From the NCBI GenBank assembly GCA_900767815.1, contig CAAGAM010000119.1, forward strand, positions 1 through 60,739: a stretch of DNA of 60,739 nt, read 5' to 3'. Numbering within the stretch: the first letter of the stretch is position 1; each line of letters begins with the position of its first letter. The notes under the pieces were generated by a model that saw only the letters and a list, made by a program, of their open reading frames with translations, searched no databases and was not told where the DNA came from. Both the position numbers and the translations under genes were made by a program. This document shows, piece by piece, positions 8,031 through 16,969 of the stretch. The DNA is from Clostridia bacterium (GTDB lineage: Bacteria; Bacillota; Clostridia; Christensenellales; Borkfalkiaceae).

Positions 8031-8753
8031 TTACGATTTGATGCCGTTTTGTCTTTCGTTTTCGCGATTGTTATATTCGTCGAGTTCCTCGTTTAAAGAG
8101 TTCTTGGTTTTAAACGAAAGCAGGAAGTTTGTTTTTTGTTTGATCTGTTCGGCTTTGAGTTTGACTGAAAGTCTGAATTCTTCGAGCTTGACCGTAACGT
8201 TCTTTTCTTTTGCCCAGGCGCGAATTTTATTGACGACGTTGAACGAATAGAAAATATCGATAACAAGTATGCCGTAATACATTCCGATAAAGAACGAATA
8301 TATCTCGTTGAGGTTTATCCAGGCTACGGCTTTCATTAAGAGCGGATGCACGAACAGACAGTACGCCGCGCCTATCACACCCCAGAAAAAGGTAAACAAC
8401 GGGCAGATAATGCCCTGAATGTTTCCGGGGCGTTTTGAATAATCCCACAGTTTAACCTTTAAACCCACGATGAAGATAAGCCCGGTGACGTATTCGACAA
8501 GCGTCATCACTACGGTTATGAGCGCGATGACGAAAACCGCCCGCCACACCTCGTTTGCTATGAAACTATAATCGATCGAGCAGATGATGTACAGAAATAC
8601 TACGCCCGTTCCGTAAAGAGGCAGGCACGGACCGACCAGAAAACCGGGGTTGACCCATTTTTTATGCACGAATCTGCGGAAAAAGAGTTCGATTGCCCAA
8701 CCGCACGATCCGCCCACGATAAACAGTAAACACAGCGTTATAAAAGTTTTCAT
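8031..8753 (-). CDS. CmpB-type putative ABC transporter membrane protein
   Basis: 240 residues with five or six hydrophobic segments in the first 180, then a charged cytoplasmic tail (~185-240). The motifs GGSCGWAIELFFRRFVHKKWVNPGFLVGPCLPLYG and EYVTGL..... LWDYSKRPGNIQGIICP are typical of the ABC_trans_CmpB family found in Bacillota. Despite the family name no ATPase neighbour is present and its substrate is unknown. The start is backed by the signal-like N-terminus MKTFITLCLLFIVGG. It converges on the crp gene and is separated from the CDF gene by ~70 bases. Confidence 0.75.
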   Translation of the reverse strand: MKTFITLCLLFIVGGSCGWAIELFFRRFVHKKWVNPGFLVGPCLPLYGTGVVFLYIICSIDYSFIANEVWRAVFVIALITVVMTLVEYVTGLIFIVGLKVKLWDYSKRPGNIQGIICPLFTFFWGVIGAAYCLFVHPLLMKAVAWINLNEIYSFFIGMYYGILVIDIFYSFNVVNKIRAWAKEKNVTVKLEEFRLSVKLKAEQIKQKTNFLLSFKTKNSLNEELDEYNNRENERQNGIKS

Positions 8754-8821
8754 TTTTTAAATTCTCCGTTATCCGAATTTTTGCTTCGTATGATTTTTAA
8801 CGGAACAAACGCCCGATTTTA

Positions 8822-10006
8822 TCAGACGAAAGAATTTTCCACCGTAATTACGGCGTTAAGTTTGTTGTCGTATTCTTTCAGTTTTTCGTTGAAAAGTTTT
8901 CGTATGCAACGGTCGGACATCTTGTTGTCGCCCGTCCTTACGAGGTCGAATATAACGTTCGCATGGGTTTCGCCTTCGTTCATGCGGAAATCGTGCAGAG
9001 TGAACGACGGGTCGATTTCCTTAACGATTTTCTTACATTCTTCCTTGATCGCGTTAAGCCTCGGGCTTGTCGTAACGACGGGGTCCATATGTATGGTCGC
9101 TAAGCAATCGAACTTGTTTTCAAGCCCGCGCTCGATGTTGTCTACAACGTCGTGAAGTTCTAAGATATTGCCCTCCGCGGGAACTTCGGCATGCAGAACG
9201 ATTATTTTTCGCCCCGGTCCGTAATCGTGGATCATAAGGTCGTGCATTCCGATAACTTTTTCTTTATCGAAATTCAGAACGTAATCCGCAACGGCTTTGG
9301 AGTATTCCTTGTCGGGAGCTTCGCCGAGAAGAAGGTCGATGACGCTTTTTATCGATTTTATTCCCGACACCGCGATAAATAAAGAAACGATCGCCCCCGC
9401 GAATCCGTCGAACGGTATATTATCGAAAAATATCGACAGTATCGTCGAAGCGAAAACGACGGCGGTCGTTATGCAGTCCGAAAGGCTGTCTGTCGCGGTT
9501 GCGAGCATGGCAACCGATTTTATCTTTTTGCCGCGCGTTTTGTTGATGACGGCAAGATAACATTTCGCCGCTACCGACAATGCGAGAACGGAAAGAGTAA
9601 TCGCGGTTATCGTCGGCGACGAAAAGCGGACTATTTCCCACGCGATGATTTTATCGAGCGAGGAAATGAACAGTTGCGCCGCGACGACGAGAATGATTAT
9701 CGAAACGCCGAGACCTGCGCAGTATTCCATTCTGCCATGCCCGAAGGGGTGTTCCTTGTCGGGTTTTTTTGCGGCAAGCTTAAATCCGAAAACGGTGATT
9801 ATGGAGCTTCCCGCGTCGGACAGGTTGTTTATACCGTCCGAAACGACGGAGATGGCGCCTGCAAAAAGCCCGGAAATTATCTTCGAAACGCAAAGCAGAA
9901 TATTTACTATTATACCGGTGACGCCCGTTCTTAACCCGATTTTCGTCCTTACGGCGGGTTTCAAAAGCTCTTCTTCGGTGTAATTTTTAATTGCAGAATG
10001 CTTCAT
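8822..10006 (-). CDS. Cation diffusion facilitator (CDF) metal transporter
   Basis: CDF proteins export divalent metals (Zn, Fe, Mn, Co) in exchange for protons. The 394-residue protein has six membrane helices in residues ~25-215. The metal-site motifs are SDGINNLSDAGSS in TM2 and ATATDSLSD in TM5, and HPFGHGRMEY follows TM2. The cytoplasmic ferredoxin-like domain (~220-300: MIHDYGPGRKIIVLHAEVP, HDVVDNIE) is followed by ~90 extra residues ending in INAVITVENSFV-like beta structure, longer than FieF-type proteins. The metal cannot be assigned from sequence. Its divergent neighbour pair is on the same strand and no operator was recognised. Confidence 0.9.
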   Translation of the reverse strand: MKHSAIKNYTEEELLKPAVRTKIGLRTGVTGIIVNILLCVSKIISGLFAGAISVVSDGINNLSDAGSSIITVFGFKLAAKKPDKEHPFGHGRMEYCAGLGVSIIILVVAAQLFISSLDKIIAWEIVRFSSPTITAITLSVLALSVAAKCYLAVINKTRGKKIKSVAMLATATDSLSDCITTAVVFASTILSIFFDNIPFDGFAGAIVSLFIAVSGIKSIKSVIDLLLGEAPDKEYSKAVADYVLNFDKEKVIGMHDLMIHDYGPGRKIIVLHAEVPAEGNILELHDVVDNIERGLENKFDCLATIHMDPVVTTSPRLNAIKEECKKIVKEIDPSFTLHDFRMNEGETHANVIFDLVRTGDNKMSDRCIRKLFNEKLKEYDNKLNAVITVENSFV

Positions 10007-10049
10007 AAATGTGTTGACGGGCGTAACTTTCGTTGCGCCCGATTTGTTT

Positions 10050-11354
10050 TTATTCTTTTTCTTCCGCGTCTTCTTCCGCGGGGCGGATTTCGACTTTAAC
10101 TTCGAGAACTTTTTTAAGCGTTCTCTTTGTTACGGTAACCGTGAGGTTGTTATAGTCGAAAGTGTAGCCTATGGGCGGAATGTCTCCCGAACGCTCTATT
10201 ATCCAGCCGCTCACGGTGTTGGAATCGCTTTCTTCGTCCTCTTCCTGAGAAAAGATTTCGAAAAATTCGCTAAGTTCGGCGTTTCCGTCAACGAGATAAT
10301 GTTCGTCGTCGAGTTTGGTGAAATAATCGACCACTTCGTCGTGTTCGTCCCAGATTTCGCCCACGAGTTCCTCTAAAATATCTTCGAGTGTAACTATACC
10401 GAGCGTTCCGCCGTATTCGTCCACAACCGTCGCCATATGTACCTTTTGCTTCTGCATGCTGCGAAGAAGATCGGAAATCTTCATATGTTCGGTTGCGAGA
10501 GCCATCGAAGTTACGATGCCCTTTATGTCGGTTGCGCCGCTCGTGTATGCCGCGTAAAAATCCTTTTCGTGAATCATTCCGATAATGGTATCGATCGACC
10601 CTCTGTAAACGGGCAGTCTCGAAAATCCGTGTTCGGAGAAAACAAGCCTTATGTCTTTCATCGGCGTGTTTTCTTCCACGGCGATGACGTTTACTCTCGG
10701 AACCAATATATCGCCCACTTCCGCGTCGTTGAATTCGATCGCGCTGGAGATGAGTTCGGTTTCGTTGTTGTCGAGCGTGCCGTCTTCGTTGGCTTCCTCG
10801 ACGTATGTCAAAAGTTCCTGCTCGGTGATTACGTCTTCCGATTTAAACTTGAAAATCTTCTTTAAGAGAAGTTTCCAGCCCGTGAACACAAGGTTTAACG
10901 GGTAGAGAATTATCGTGAAGAAATCCATTATCGGGGCAACAAACATTGCGACTTTCTCGGGAAACTCTTTTGCAAGAGTTTTCGGGGTTATTTCGCCGAA
11001 AATAAGCACGGCTACCGTCGAAATTATCGTAGAAAGAGTTGCGGATAAACTCTCCGAATTCGTTATAATCGAACTGAATAAAAGAGTGGATATCGTTGCC
11101 AGCGTAAGATTTACGATGTTGTTACCGATTAAAATCGTATATAGCAATCTGTCGTAATTATCCGCGTGTTTCAACGCTTTTTTAGCCGATTTCTTTCCGT
11201 CGTCCGCAAGGAGTTTCAACCTTGTTCGGTTAAGCGACGTGAAAGCCGTTTCCGTTGCCGAGAAAAATGCCGATAAAATGAGTAATGCAACCAGAATTAT
11301 CACGTATACCGCGATATTCTGACTACCGGGAGGGGGTTTTGTGTCTGCGTCCAT
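10050..11354 (-). CDS. CNNM/CorC-HlyC family transporter or regulator
   Basis: 434 residues. It has an N-terminal DUF21/CNNM membrane domain (~15-190, with FFSATETAFTSLNRTRL and NNIVNLTLATI), two CBS domains (~205-335, VPRVNVIAVEE, SRLPVYRG, MATVVDEYGGTLGIVTLEDILEELVGEIWDE) and a C-terminal CorC_HlyC domain (~345-425). Such proteins are linked to magnesium or cobalt efflux, and the old name 'hemolysin' is misleading. AAGGAG upstream (about 11371 on the minus strand) supports the ATG. It sits 43 bases from the CDF gene, so the two may form a metal-homeostasis operon. The acidic C-terminal tail is lineage specific. Confidence 0.88.
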   Translation of the reverse strand: MDADTKPPPGSQNIAVYVIILVALLILSAFFSATETAFTSLNRTRLKLLADDGKKSAKKALKHADNYDRLLYTILIGNNIVNLTLATISTLLFSSIITNSESLSATLSTIISTVAVLIFGEITPKTLAKEFPEKVAMFVAPIMDFFTIILYPLNLVFTGWKLLLKKIFKFKSEDVITEQELLTYVEEANEDGTLDNNETELISSAIEFNDAEVGDILVPRVNVIAVEENTPMKDIRLVFSEHGFSRLPVYRGSIDTIIGMIHEKDFYAAYTSGATDIKGIVTSMALATEHMKISDLLRSMQKQKVHMATVVDEYGGTLGIVTLEDILEELVGEIWDEHDEVVDYFTKLDDEHYLVDGNAELSEFFEIFSQEEDEESDSNTVSGWIIERSGDIPPIGYTFDYNNLTVTVTKRTLKKVLEVKVEIRPAEEDAEEKE

Positions 11355-11506
11355 AAATAATTTAAAGACTCCTTATAAAAATTTTATTACACGGCTATGT
11401 TTTTTATAACGCGATTATCCGCATATTAAAAACAAAACCGAGCATAACAAATACGGTTTTTTTCTTTTCTGCCGCCGGGCAGAATGTTACATATAAAACG
11501 GAATTG

Positions 11507-12130
11507 TCAAAATTCCTTTTTTGCAATAACTATGTATGAGGAACTATTTGTGTGTTCATAACAAGTCACATCAAAATGAACTGTTTCCAGAAACGCTATA
11601 ATTTCTTTTTGAGAATATATTTTTACATCACCATCATTGCTGTATGGCAAAAACAAATTCATTATCTGGCGAATGGGAAATGGTTTCCAGTAGTCACTAA
11701 TCAATAATCTTCCGTTGGGCTTTATAACCCTACAAAATTCTATAATTGCTTGCTGAGGATTGGGATAGTGATGGAAAGAATCGCAGCACAAAACAGTATC
11801 AAAGGTACAATCTGCAAAAGGAAGTGTTTCAGCATCCCCCTGAACCAAAGTTGCTTTTTCTGCTAATCTTGAATCTGCTATTTCAAGCATTTTTTTTGAA
11901 AGATCAAACCCAAAGAACTGATTAGCAGAGCCACCATACACTTTGAGTAATTGTTCGAGAAGCACACCTGTTCCACAACCAACGTCTAATACTTTCCCTA
12001 ATTGAAATTCTTTAACTTTTTCTAATATTGCTTGGTACTGATTTCTGGCATGAAGGCCATTTTTATCATGGTCATAGGTTTCCGCCTGAAGGTCGAATGA
12101 CTGCTTAGATTTTTGCTTATAATCTTGCAT
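11507..12130 (-). CDS. Class I SAM-dependent methyltransferase
   Basis: 207 residues from the ATG at 12130, preferred because homologous proteins usually begin close to this MQDYK-like sequence. A GTG at 12148 would add six residues, and neither has a strong ribosome binding site. SAM-binding motif I is VLDVGCGTGVLLEQLL (~48-63), motif II FFGFDLSKKMLEIA, motif III GDAETLPFADCTFDTVLC. The best description is UbiE/Methyltransf_11-like with an unknown small-molecule substrate. Codon use is clearly more AT-rich than in the flanking genes, and it is an isolated gene beside an AT-rich intergenic region, so horizontal acquisition is plausible. Confidence 0.85.
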   Translation of the reverse strand: MQDYKQKSKQSFDLQAETYDHDKNGLHARNQYQAILEKVKEFQLGKVLDVGCGTGVLLEQLLKVYGGSANQFFGFDLSKKMLEIADSRLAEKATLVQGDAETLPFADCTFDTVLCCDSFHHYPNPQQAIIEFCRVIKPNGRLLISDYWKPFPIRQIMNLFLPYSNDGDVKIYSQKEIIAFLETVHFDVTCYEHTNSSSYIVIAKKEF

Positions 12131-12325
12131 ATTTAGCTCTTGTCTCACAATGAGGTCTTTATTTTGTTTGAGAATTATAGTATAGTAATACTGTAATCGA
12201 ACAGTGCTCTATATATAGTTAAAACAAATTATATCATATTTTTCTTATTTTGTAAAATAAATTTATACGTCATTGTAAAATAAATGTATAGTTACAAAAT
12301 ATTATTGATTTTTCACCGAAAAAAG

Positions 12326-12354
12326 TTGACATTAACAAATAATTATTCTATAAT
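12326..12354 (+). promoter_or_regulatory. Strong sigma-A promoter of the V-ATPase operon
   Basis: TTGACA (12326-12331), 17-base spacer, TATAAT (12349-12354), both consensus hexamers. The start would be near 12361, giving a ~166-base leader before the first gene. The 12131-12325 stretch is AT-rich with no gene seen. Confidence 0.9.
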
Positions 12355-12405
12355 CTACGCGGTGAATGCGGATAAAACCGTGTCAAAGAGAATCGTTATA
12401 GGTGG

Positions 12406-12454
12406 AGTCTGTCGCAAATTATACCGAATGTATATGTTGGACAGGCTTTTTTTT
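12406..12454 (+). promoter_or_regulatory. Attenuator-like hairpin in V-ATPase leader
   Basis: AGTCTGTC (12406-12413) pairs with GACAGGCT (12440-12447, one G-U), enclosing an inner stem TATAC/GTATA, and is followed by a run of eight T. It lies between the promoter and the first gene, so it would stop transcription unless overcome. The ligand or factor is unknown; no known riboswitch consensus was recognised. Confidence 0.5.
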
Positions 12455-12526
12455 GAAAAAAATCGGAGAACGGAACTTTTATCCGTATAAGGCTGTGTCG
12501 CCGTGTCGGATGACAGGAGAGGTAAC

Positions 12527-12847
12527 ATGATAGAAGACGTTTTGAAAAAGATTTCTCTCAGCGAAGAGCAGGCTAAAAGCATAAGGGCGGACGGAGACGA
12601 AAGAGCTTCCGCCATTCGCCAAAGAGCCGACAATGAAGCGAAAGAGAAAAAGGAAAGCGGCGAGAACGAGGCGCGCGCGCGTTTAAACGGCGCGTTGGAA
12701 AAAGCGAAAAACGACGCGGAAAAGCATTTCGCGGACGAACGCGAGGCTGCGGAAAACGACGCGAAAAAATTTATAGCGGACAGAAGCGGCAAGGCGGACG
12801 AAATTGCGGACGAGCTGTTCGGGAGGATAAAAAATGGCGATTGCTGA
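12527..12847 (+). CDS. ntpF: V-type ATPase peripheral stalk subunit G/H
   Basis: 106 residues, nearly all charged and alanine-rich helix (e.g. ARARLNGALEKAKNDAEKHFADEREAAENDAKKF), as in the G/H subunit that pairs with subunit E in the peripheral stalk. The ATG at 12527 follows AGGAGAGG at 12512-12519; the upstream start at 12503 would include that ribosome binding site in the coding region. It overlaps ntpI by 14 bases. Identity rests on the position at the head of a complete V-ATPase operon and on composition, because this subunit is poorly conserved. Confidence 0.8.
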   Translation: MIEDVLKKISLSEEQAKSIRADGDERASAIRQRADNEAKEKKESGENEARARLNGALEKAKNDAEKHFADEREAAENDAKKFIADRSGKADEIADELFGRIKNGDC

Positions 12848-14837
12848 AATGTCTAAATGCACGCTCGTTGCCTTGAAATCCGATAAGGACAAGGTTTACG
12901 ACGCGTTGCAAAGGACGGGGGCGGCGCAGATCAAAACTCAGGAAGAGCGGGAATACACCGTTCCCTTTAAAGCGGGAGATACGTCGGAGCTTGACAGACA
13001 ATCGGAAGAAGCGAAAAAATGTCTCGATTTTCTCACCGACGAAATCGAGCTTCTGCCCAAAGAAAAGCGCGGAAGCGGAGTTATAAAGGACGGATTCGGC
13101 GTTTCGGAAGCGGAATTTTTCTCAATGGGAGAAAAAACGGACGAGATATACGGGGTTTTAACCGAAATCGAAAATCTCGCGGCGCAAAAATCCGCAAAAA
13201 AAGCCGAGCTTTCCAGGCTTAACGAGCAGATCAGAGCTTTTGAACCTTATTTGCCGCTGAAAAGTAAATTTTCCGCGTTTGCGGATACAAAAACAGTTAA
13301 GGTTTATCTCGGCATAGTTCCGTCCGACAAAGCGGAAAAGTGCATGGATGAATTTAAAGAAGCCGAGCTTACGGAAGCTTTTTTCGAAGGGGACGGCAAA
13401 GCGGGAAGCGTCGTGTCCGCGGTCGCTTATCTCGGCGCTTGCGAAACGGCCGAAAAAATCTTTTCGGCTTACGGGTTTATAAAGTGTCCTTTTAAAGGAG
13501 ATTTTACGGCGGCTGAAAAAATCGCCGAGCTTACAAAACAGGCGGAAGAGATAACGGCGGGTTTCGAAGAGATAAGTCTGGCGGCGGCAAAAATCGCCGA
13601 TCGGTCGAGAGAAGTTAAGCTATATGTCGATTATCTCGCATATCTTAAAGAAAAAGCCAATGCGGACGGAACGCTTTTGTCAACCGTTGACGCATATGTT
13701 TTAGAGGCTTACGTTCCGACGGAAAAAACCGAAGAAGTTAAAAAAGCGGTGGAAGAGGTAACGCGCGCATGCGATATAGAGTTCGGCGTTATCCCGCGCG
13801 ACGAGTTTGCGCCCACTCTCATGAAAAACAGCAACGCCGTATCCAATTTCGAGGCGGTTACGAACATGTATTCCGTTCCCGCTTACGGCGCGCTCGATCC
13901 GAACGCGGTGATGTCCTTCTTTTTCTCCTTGTTTATGGGGCTTATAATGGCGGACGTCGGTTACGGACTTCTGATGATAATCGGCGGATTTCTCTTTGCT
14001 TCTAAGCAGAGAAAGGGAACGAGCATATATCGTATGGCAAAAGTTTTTGCTTACGGCGGATTTTTTGCGGTTATTTTCGGCGCGTTGTTCGACAGCTGGC
14101 TCGGTTATCCGCTTTTAAGAACGCTTACGGGCGCGGGGTCTTCATATAATCGGTTTTATGCAAGTTATCTCGACGCGATAAATTCCCCCGCAAACATCGC
14201 GGGCATATCCGTTCCGCAAATGCTTTTGTGGTGTCTGGGTTTAGGCACGGTGCAGATCGCGGTGAGCCTTATAATGAAAGCCGTTCAGTGCTTCACGAGA
14301 AAACAATACGCCGAAGGTTTCTTTTCGGGTATCGTGTGGGCGATAGGGCTTCTTGCCTTTGTCGTAGCCGTGTTCGGAATGGCTTCGAATAACGATTTTC
14401 TTACGAAATACGGCGCGTATGTAGCCGTCGGGCTTATCGCTCTCGGAATCCTCACGTCGGGCATAACCGAAAAGGGCTTCGGAAAGGTCATGAAACCTTT
14501 CTCGTCGCTTTACGGGCTTATAAATTACGCATCGGATATTTTAAGTTACGCAAGGCTTTACGGTCTCATGCTTTCGGGCGCGCAGATAGCTTCCATTTTC
14601 ACCAACAATCTCGCGATCGATCTTCTGTTTCCGCAAGGAATTATAGGCGTCGTTTTCGGTGTTGTTATAATAATAATAGGAAACGTTTTCAACCTCGCGA
14701 TGAGTTTACTCGGCGCATTTATTCACGATTCGCGTTTGCAATACGTCGAGTTCTTCGGGCGTTTTTACGAAGGCGAAGGCGAACTTTTCACCCCGCTCGG
14801 AAGAAGCGGAGAATACACTTATTTTATTTCGCAATAA
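12834..14837 (+). CDS. ntpI: V-type ATPase subunit I
   Basis: 667 residues. The N-terminal ~330 residues are a soluble coiled-coil stalk domain. The C-terminal half has seven or eight membrane helices (PNAVMSFFFSLFMGLIMADVGYGLLMIIGG, then LSYARLYGLMLSGAQIA). This a-type subunit forms the ion half-channels against the K ring; the conserved arginine in SYARLYGL is the likely essential one. It overlaps the previous gene. An inverted copy of the dispersed 14-mer and an ACCGC/GCGGT hairpin lie in the 73-base gap before ntpK, which could tune the much higher synthesis the K subunit needs. Confidence 0.95.
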   Translation: MAIAEMSKCTLVALKSDKDKVYDALQRTGAAQIKTQEEREYTVPFKAGDTSELDRQSEEAKKCLDFLTDEIELLPKEKRGSGVIKDGFGVSEAEFFSMGEKTDEIYGVLTEIENLAAQKSAKKAELSRLNEQIRAFEPYLPLKSKFSAFADTKTVKVYLGIVPSDKAEKCMDEFKEAELTEAFFEGDGKAGSVVSAVAYLGACETAEKIFSAYGFIKCPFKGDFTAAEKIAELTKQAEEITAGFEEISLAAAKIADRSREVKLYVDYLAYLKEKANADGTLLSTVDAYVLEAYVPTEKTEEVKKAVEEVTRACDIEFGVIPRDEFAPTLMKNSNAVSNFEAVTNMYSVPAYGALDPNAVMSFFFSLFMGLIMADVGYGLLMIIGGFLFASKQRKGTSIYRMAKVFAYGGFFAVIFGALFDSWLGYPLLRTLTGAGSSYNRFYASYLDAINSPANIAGISVPQMLLWCLGLGTVQIAVSLIMKAVQCFTRKQYAEGFFSGIVWAIGLLAFVVAVFGMASNNDFLTKYGAYVAVGLIALGILTSGITEKGFGKVMKPFSSLYGLINYASDILSYARLYGLMLSGAQIASIFTNNLAIDLLFPQGIIGVVFGVVIIIIGNVFNLAMSLLGAFIHDSRLQYVEFFGRFYEGEGELFTPLGRSGEYTYFISQ

Positions 14838-14862
14838 ACGACATCAAACCGCAAAAAGCGGT

Positions 14863-14876
14863 CTATAAGTCGATTA
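14863..14876 (-). repeat. Dispersed 14-mer between ntpI and ntpK
   Basis: CTATAAGTCGATTA, antisense to the operon, just after an ACCGC-AAAAA-GCGGT hairpin at 14848-14862. It is the only intergenic copy on the antisense strand. Confidence 0.75.
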
Positions 14877-14910
14877 TTAAACATAAAAATCAATTTCGGA
14901 GGAAATTACT

Positions 14911-15333
14911 ATGGAAAAATTCATCGGCATTTTAGGGCTTTCGCTCTGTATGATCCTGTGCGGAGCGGGATCGGCAATCGGTCTTTACAAAACGGGTTCG
15001 GCTTCCGCGGGGGTTCTCGCCGAGGACAACAAAAAGTTTTCCAAGATCATCGTTTTAGCTCTTCTTCCCGCAACGCAGGGTATTTACGGATTCGTTCTTG
15101 CCGTAATGAAAATCGGCGCGATTGCTCAGGGTTGGTCGCTTTTCGGCGCAATGCTCGGTCTCGGCGTAACGGGTATGCTTTCCGCGATTTTGCAGGGTAT
15201 CACCGCGTCGTCGTGTATTTACGCAATCGGCAAAAACCCCGCAGGCTCGGGTAAGTACGTTTTGTTCCCCGCGATGATAGAGTTCTACGCGATTCTTGCG
15301 CTCGTTCTCGGAATCATGATTCCCGTCGCATAA
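14911..15333 (+). CDS. ntpK: V-type ATPase proteolipid subunit K, Na+-type site
   Basis: 140 residues, four membrane helices made of two repeated hairpins, forming the rotor ring. AGGAGG-like CGGAGGAAAT precedes the ATG. The ion-site residues match the Enterococcus hirae NtpK Na+ site as I recall it (L61, T64, Q65, Y68, Q110, E139). Here they are L52, T55, Q56, Y59 (motif LLPATQGIY), Q95 (LQGIT) and E124 (MIEFYAIL), with constant offsets of 9 and 15. This predicts Na+ rather than H+ translocation. That is an inference from residues, not a measurement. The direction, pump or synthase, cannot be told from sequence. Confidence 0.95.
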   Translation: MEKFIGILGLSLCMILCGAGSAIGLYKTGSASAGVLAEDNKKFSKIIVLALLPATQGIYGFVLAVMKIGAIAQGWSLFGAMLGLGVTGMLSAILQGITASSCIYAIGKNPAGSGKYVLFPAMIEFYAILALVLGIMIPVA

Positions 15334-15360
15334 GAGTTAAAACACGGAACCGTTAAAATT

Positions 15361-15933
15361 ATGGAAGAAAAAAAAGATATTTGCGCGGCTATAATAGCCG
15401 ACGCGGATAAATATGCGGCCGAGGCGACAAAATCCGCCGAAGAATACGCAAAAACCAAAGCGGCGGAAACCGAAAAAGAGGTTTCCGCGTATGCCGCAGT
15501 TCAAGCCGAACTTGCCGAAAAAGGCGCGGCGGACATTGCGGCTAAAAACGCGGCGGCGGAGAGAATGGAAAGGAAAAAGATTCTCCTTGCCGCAAAAGCC
15601 GAGCTTATCGACGAGGTTTATAAAAAACTCGAAGCACGGCTTGACGGTATGAGCGAGGCAGCCCTTGCCGTTTTCGGCGAAAAACTTATTGAAAAGTACG
15701 CCGCGAAAGGAGACGAAATAATCGTTTCCGAAAACTCGAAAGTCAAGGCGGAGAAATTTACGGAAATGAACGCCGTAAAAAATCTCGGGATTAAGGTTTC
15801 GGGCGGAGGAAAATTCTCGGGCGGATTTATTATAAGAAGCGCGGCTTTCGACACCGATTTGTCTTTTGCGGCAATCGTGAGGTCGGTAAGAGAAGATACG
15901 GAAGCGGAAGTTTCCGCAAAGCTTTTCGATTGA
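15361..15933 (+). CDS. ntpE: V-type ATPase peripheral stalk subunit E
   Basis: 190 residues. The first ~100 form a long alanine/lysine/glutamate helix (ADKYAAEATKSAEEYAKTKAAE...). The C-terminal part has the compact domain typical of NtpE, with GGFIIRSAAFDTDLSFAAIVRSVRED at ~150-180. It would pair with the G/H subunit to form the stator connecting A3B3 to subunit I. It is positioned between K and C, the common operon order. Upstream spacing from ntpK is 27 bases with no strong ribosome binding site (GGAACCGTTAAAATT), so coupling to upstream translation is possible. Confidence 0.9.
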   Translation: MEEKKDICAAIIADADKYAAEATKSAEEYAKTKAAETEKEVSAYAAVQAELAEKGAADIAAKNAAAERMERKKILLAAKAELIDEVYKKLEARLDGMSEAALAVFGEKLIEKYAAKGDEIIVSENSKVKAEKFTEMNAVKNLGIKVSGGGKFSGGFIIRSAAFDTDLSFAAIVRSVREDTEAEVSAKLFD

Positions 15934-16009
15934 TAAAATTCCGCGCGCGGAAAATCACGACATATTTTCGCAAGCGATATTTATCGATACAACAATCAAA
16001 GGTAATATT

Positions 16010-16969
16010 ATGACAAGAGACATGACTTTTTCGAACGGAATAATCAAATCGCTCGAAAAAGACCTTTTAACAACTTCCGCCTTATCCCGGCTTATCGACG
16101 AGGCGGACTATAAAACCGCTCTTGCGTCGCTCAGAGATCAAGGCTTCGGAAAAGGCGCGGCGGACGTGGAGAATATCGACGATATTCTTCTTGCGGAAAC
16201 TGTTTTTGCGGATAATTTTGTCCGCGAGTTTTCGCCGTCCAAAGAGTATTCCGAGTTTTTTCTCACGGGCGTGGACTTTTACAATGCGGAAAGGTATGTC
16301 CGTTCGAAATTTGTCAAGGGCTATTTTTACGAAGAGACTCGTTACGGACTTATAAAAGACGTTGCGGAAGCTATCGAAAAAAACGATAAAAAGCTGCCCG
16401 ACGAGCTTAAGACGGCGGTTAAGGAAGCCGAAGAGCTTTTTGAAAGCGGCAAAGCTACGGGGGCGGCGGTATCGACGATTTTTGCCAAGGCTTTGTATGC
16501 AAGGCTTTTGAAAAAGTGCGGAGGCGAGCTTAAAACGTTTATAAAAAACGAAATCGACGCGGCTAATATTTCGACGGCGTTCCGCTCGAAAACGGAAGAG
16601 ACGGCGGAAAAGCTTTTCATAGACGGCGGAAACCTGAAAAAAGAGGATATTTTGTTTATTTTCTCGTCGGATAACGATAAAATAGATAAAAAATTCGCTT
16701 TTACGCCATATAAAGAGATGATAAGCGTCGCACTCTTCGAAAGAGCCGAAAAAACTCCGTTCATAAACTTTGAAAGGTCGGCGGACGGCTTCGCGCTCGG
16801 CGAACTCAAAAAGAAAAAATACGACACCGAGGGCGCAACGCCGTTTATGCTTTACTGTTTATATAAGCGCGCGGAGATAAAAAACGTTCGGATAATCATG
16901 ACGGGTAAGCGCGCCAAGGCTCAGGCGGACGAAATCAAAAGGAGGCTGAGAGTCGGTTATGACGGGTGA
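16010..16969 (+). CDS. ntpC: V-type ATPase subunit C
   Basis: 319 residues, largely helical, with the NtpC signatures: repeated three-domain helices, the LTTSALSRLIDEADYKTALASLRDQGFG opening, YNAERYVRSKF at ~109 and a C-terminal RIIMTGKRAKAQADEIKRRLR. It forms the funnel that docks the central shaft (D/F) onto the K ring. The ATG follows AAAGGTAATATT. Its end overlaps the start of ntpG by 11 bases, so the two are coupled. The length is slightly under the usual 330-380 residues. Confidence 0.93.
   Translation: MTRDMTFSNGIIKSLEKDLLTTSALSRLIDEADYKTALASLRDQGFGKGAADVENIDDILLAETVFADNFVREFSPSKEYSEFFLTGVDFYNAERYVRSKFVKGYFYEETRYGLIKDVAEAIEKNDKKLPDELKTAVKEAEELFESGKATGAAVSTIFAKALYARLLKKCGGELKTFIKNEIDAANISTAFRSKTEETAEKLFIDGGNLKKEDILFIFSSDNDKIDKKFAFTPYKEMISVALFERAEKTPFINFERSADGFALGELKKKKYDTEGATPFMLYCLYKRAEIKNVRIIMTGKRAKAQADEIKRRLRVGYDG

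Noticed and set aside
12503..12526. Upstream start for the first V-ATPase gene
   Set aside because: It would place the strong AGGAGAGG ribosome binding site inside the coding sequence; the ATG at 12527 is better.
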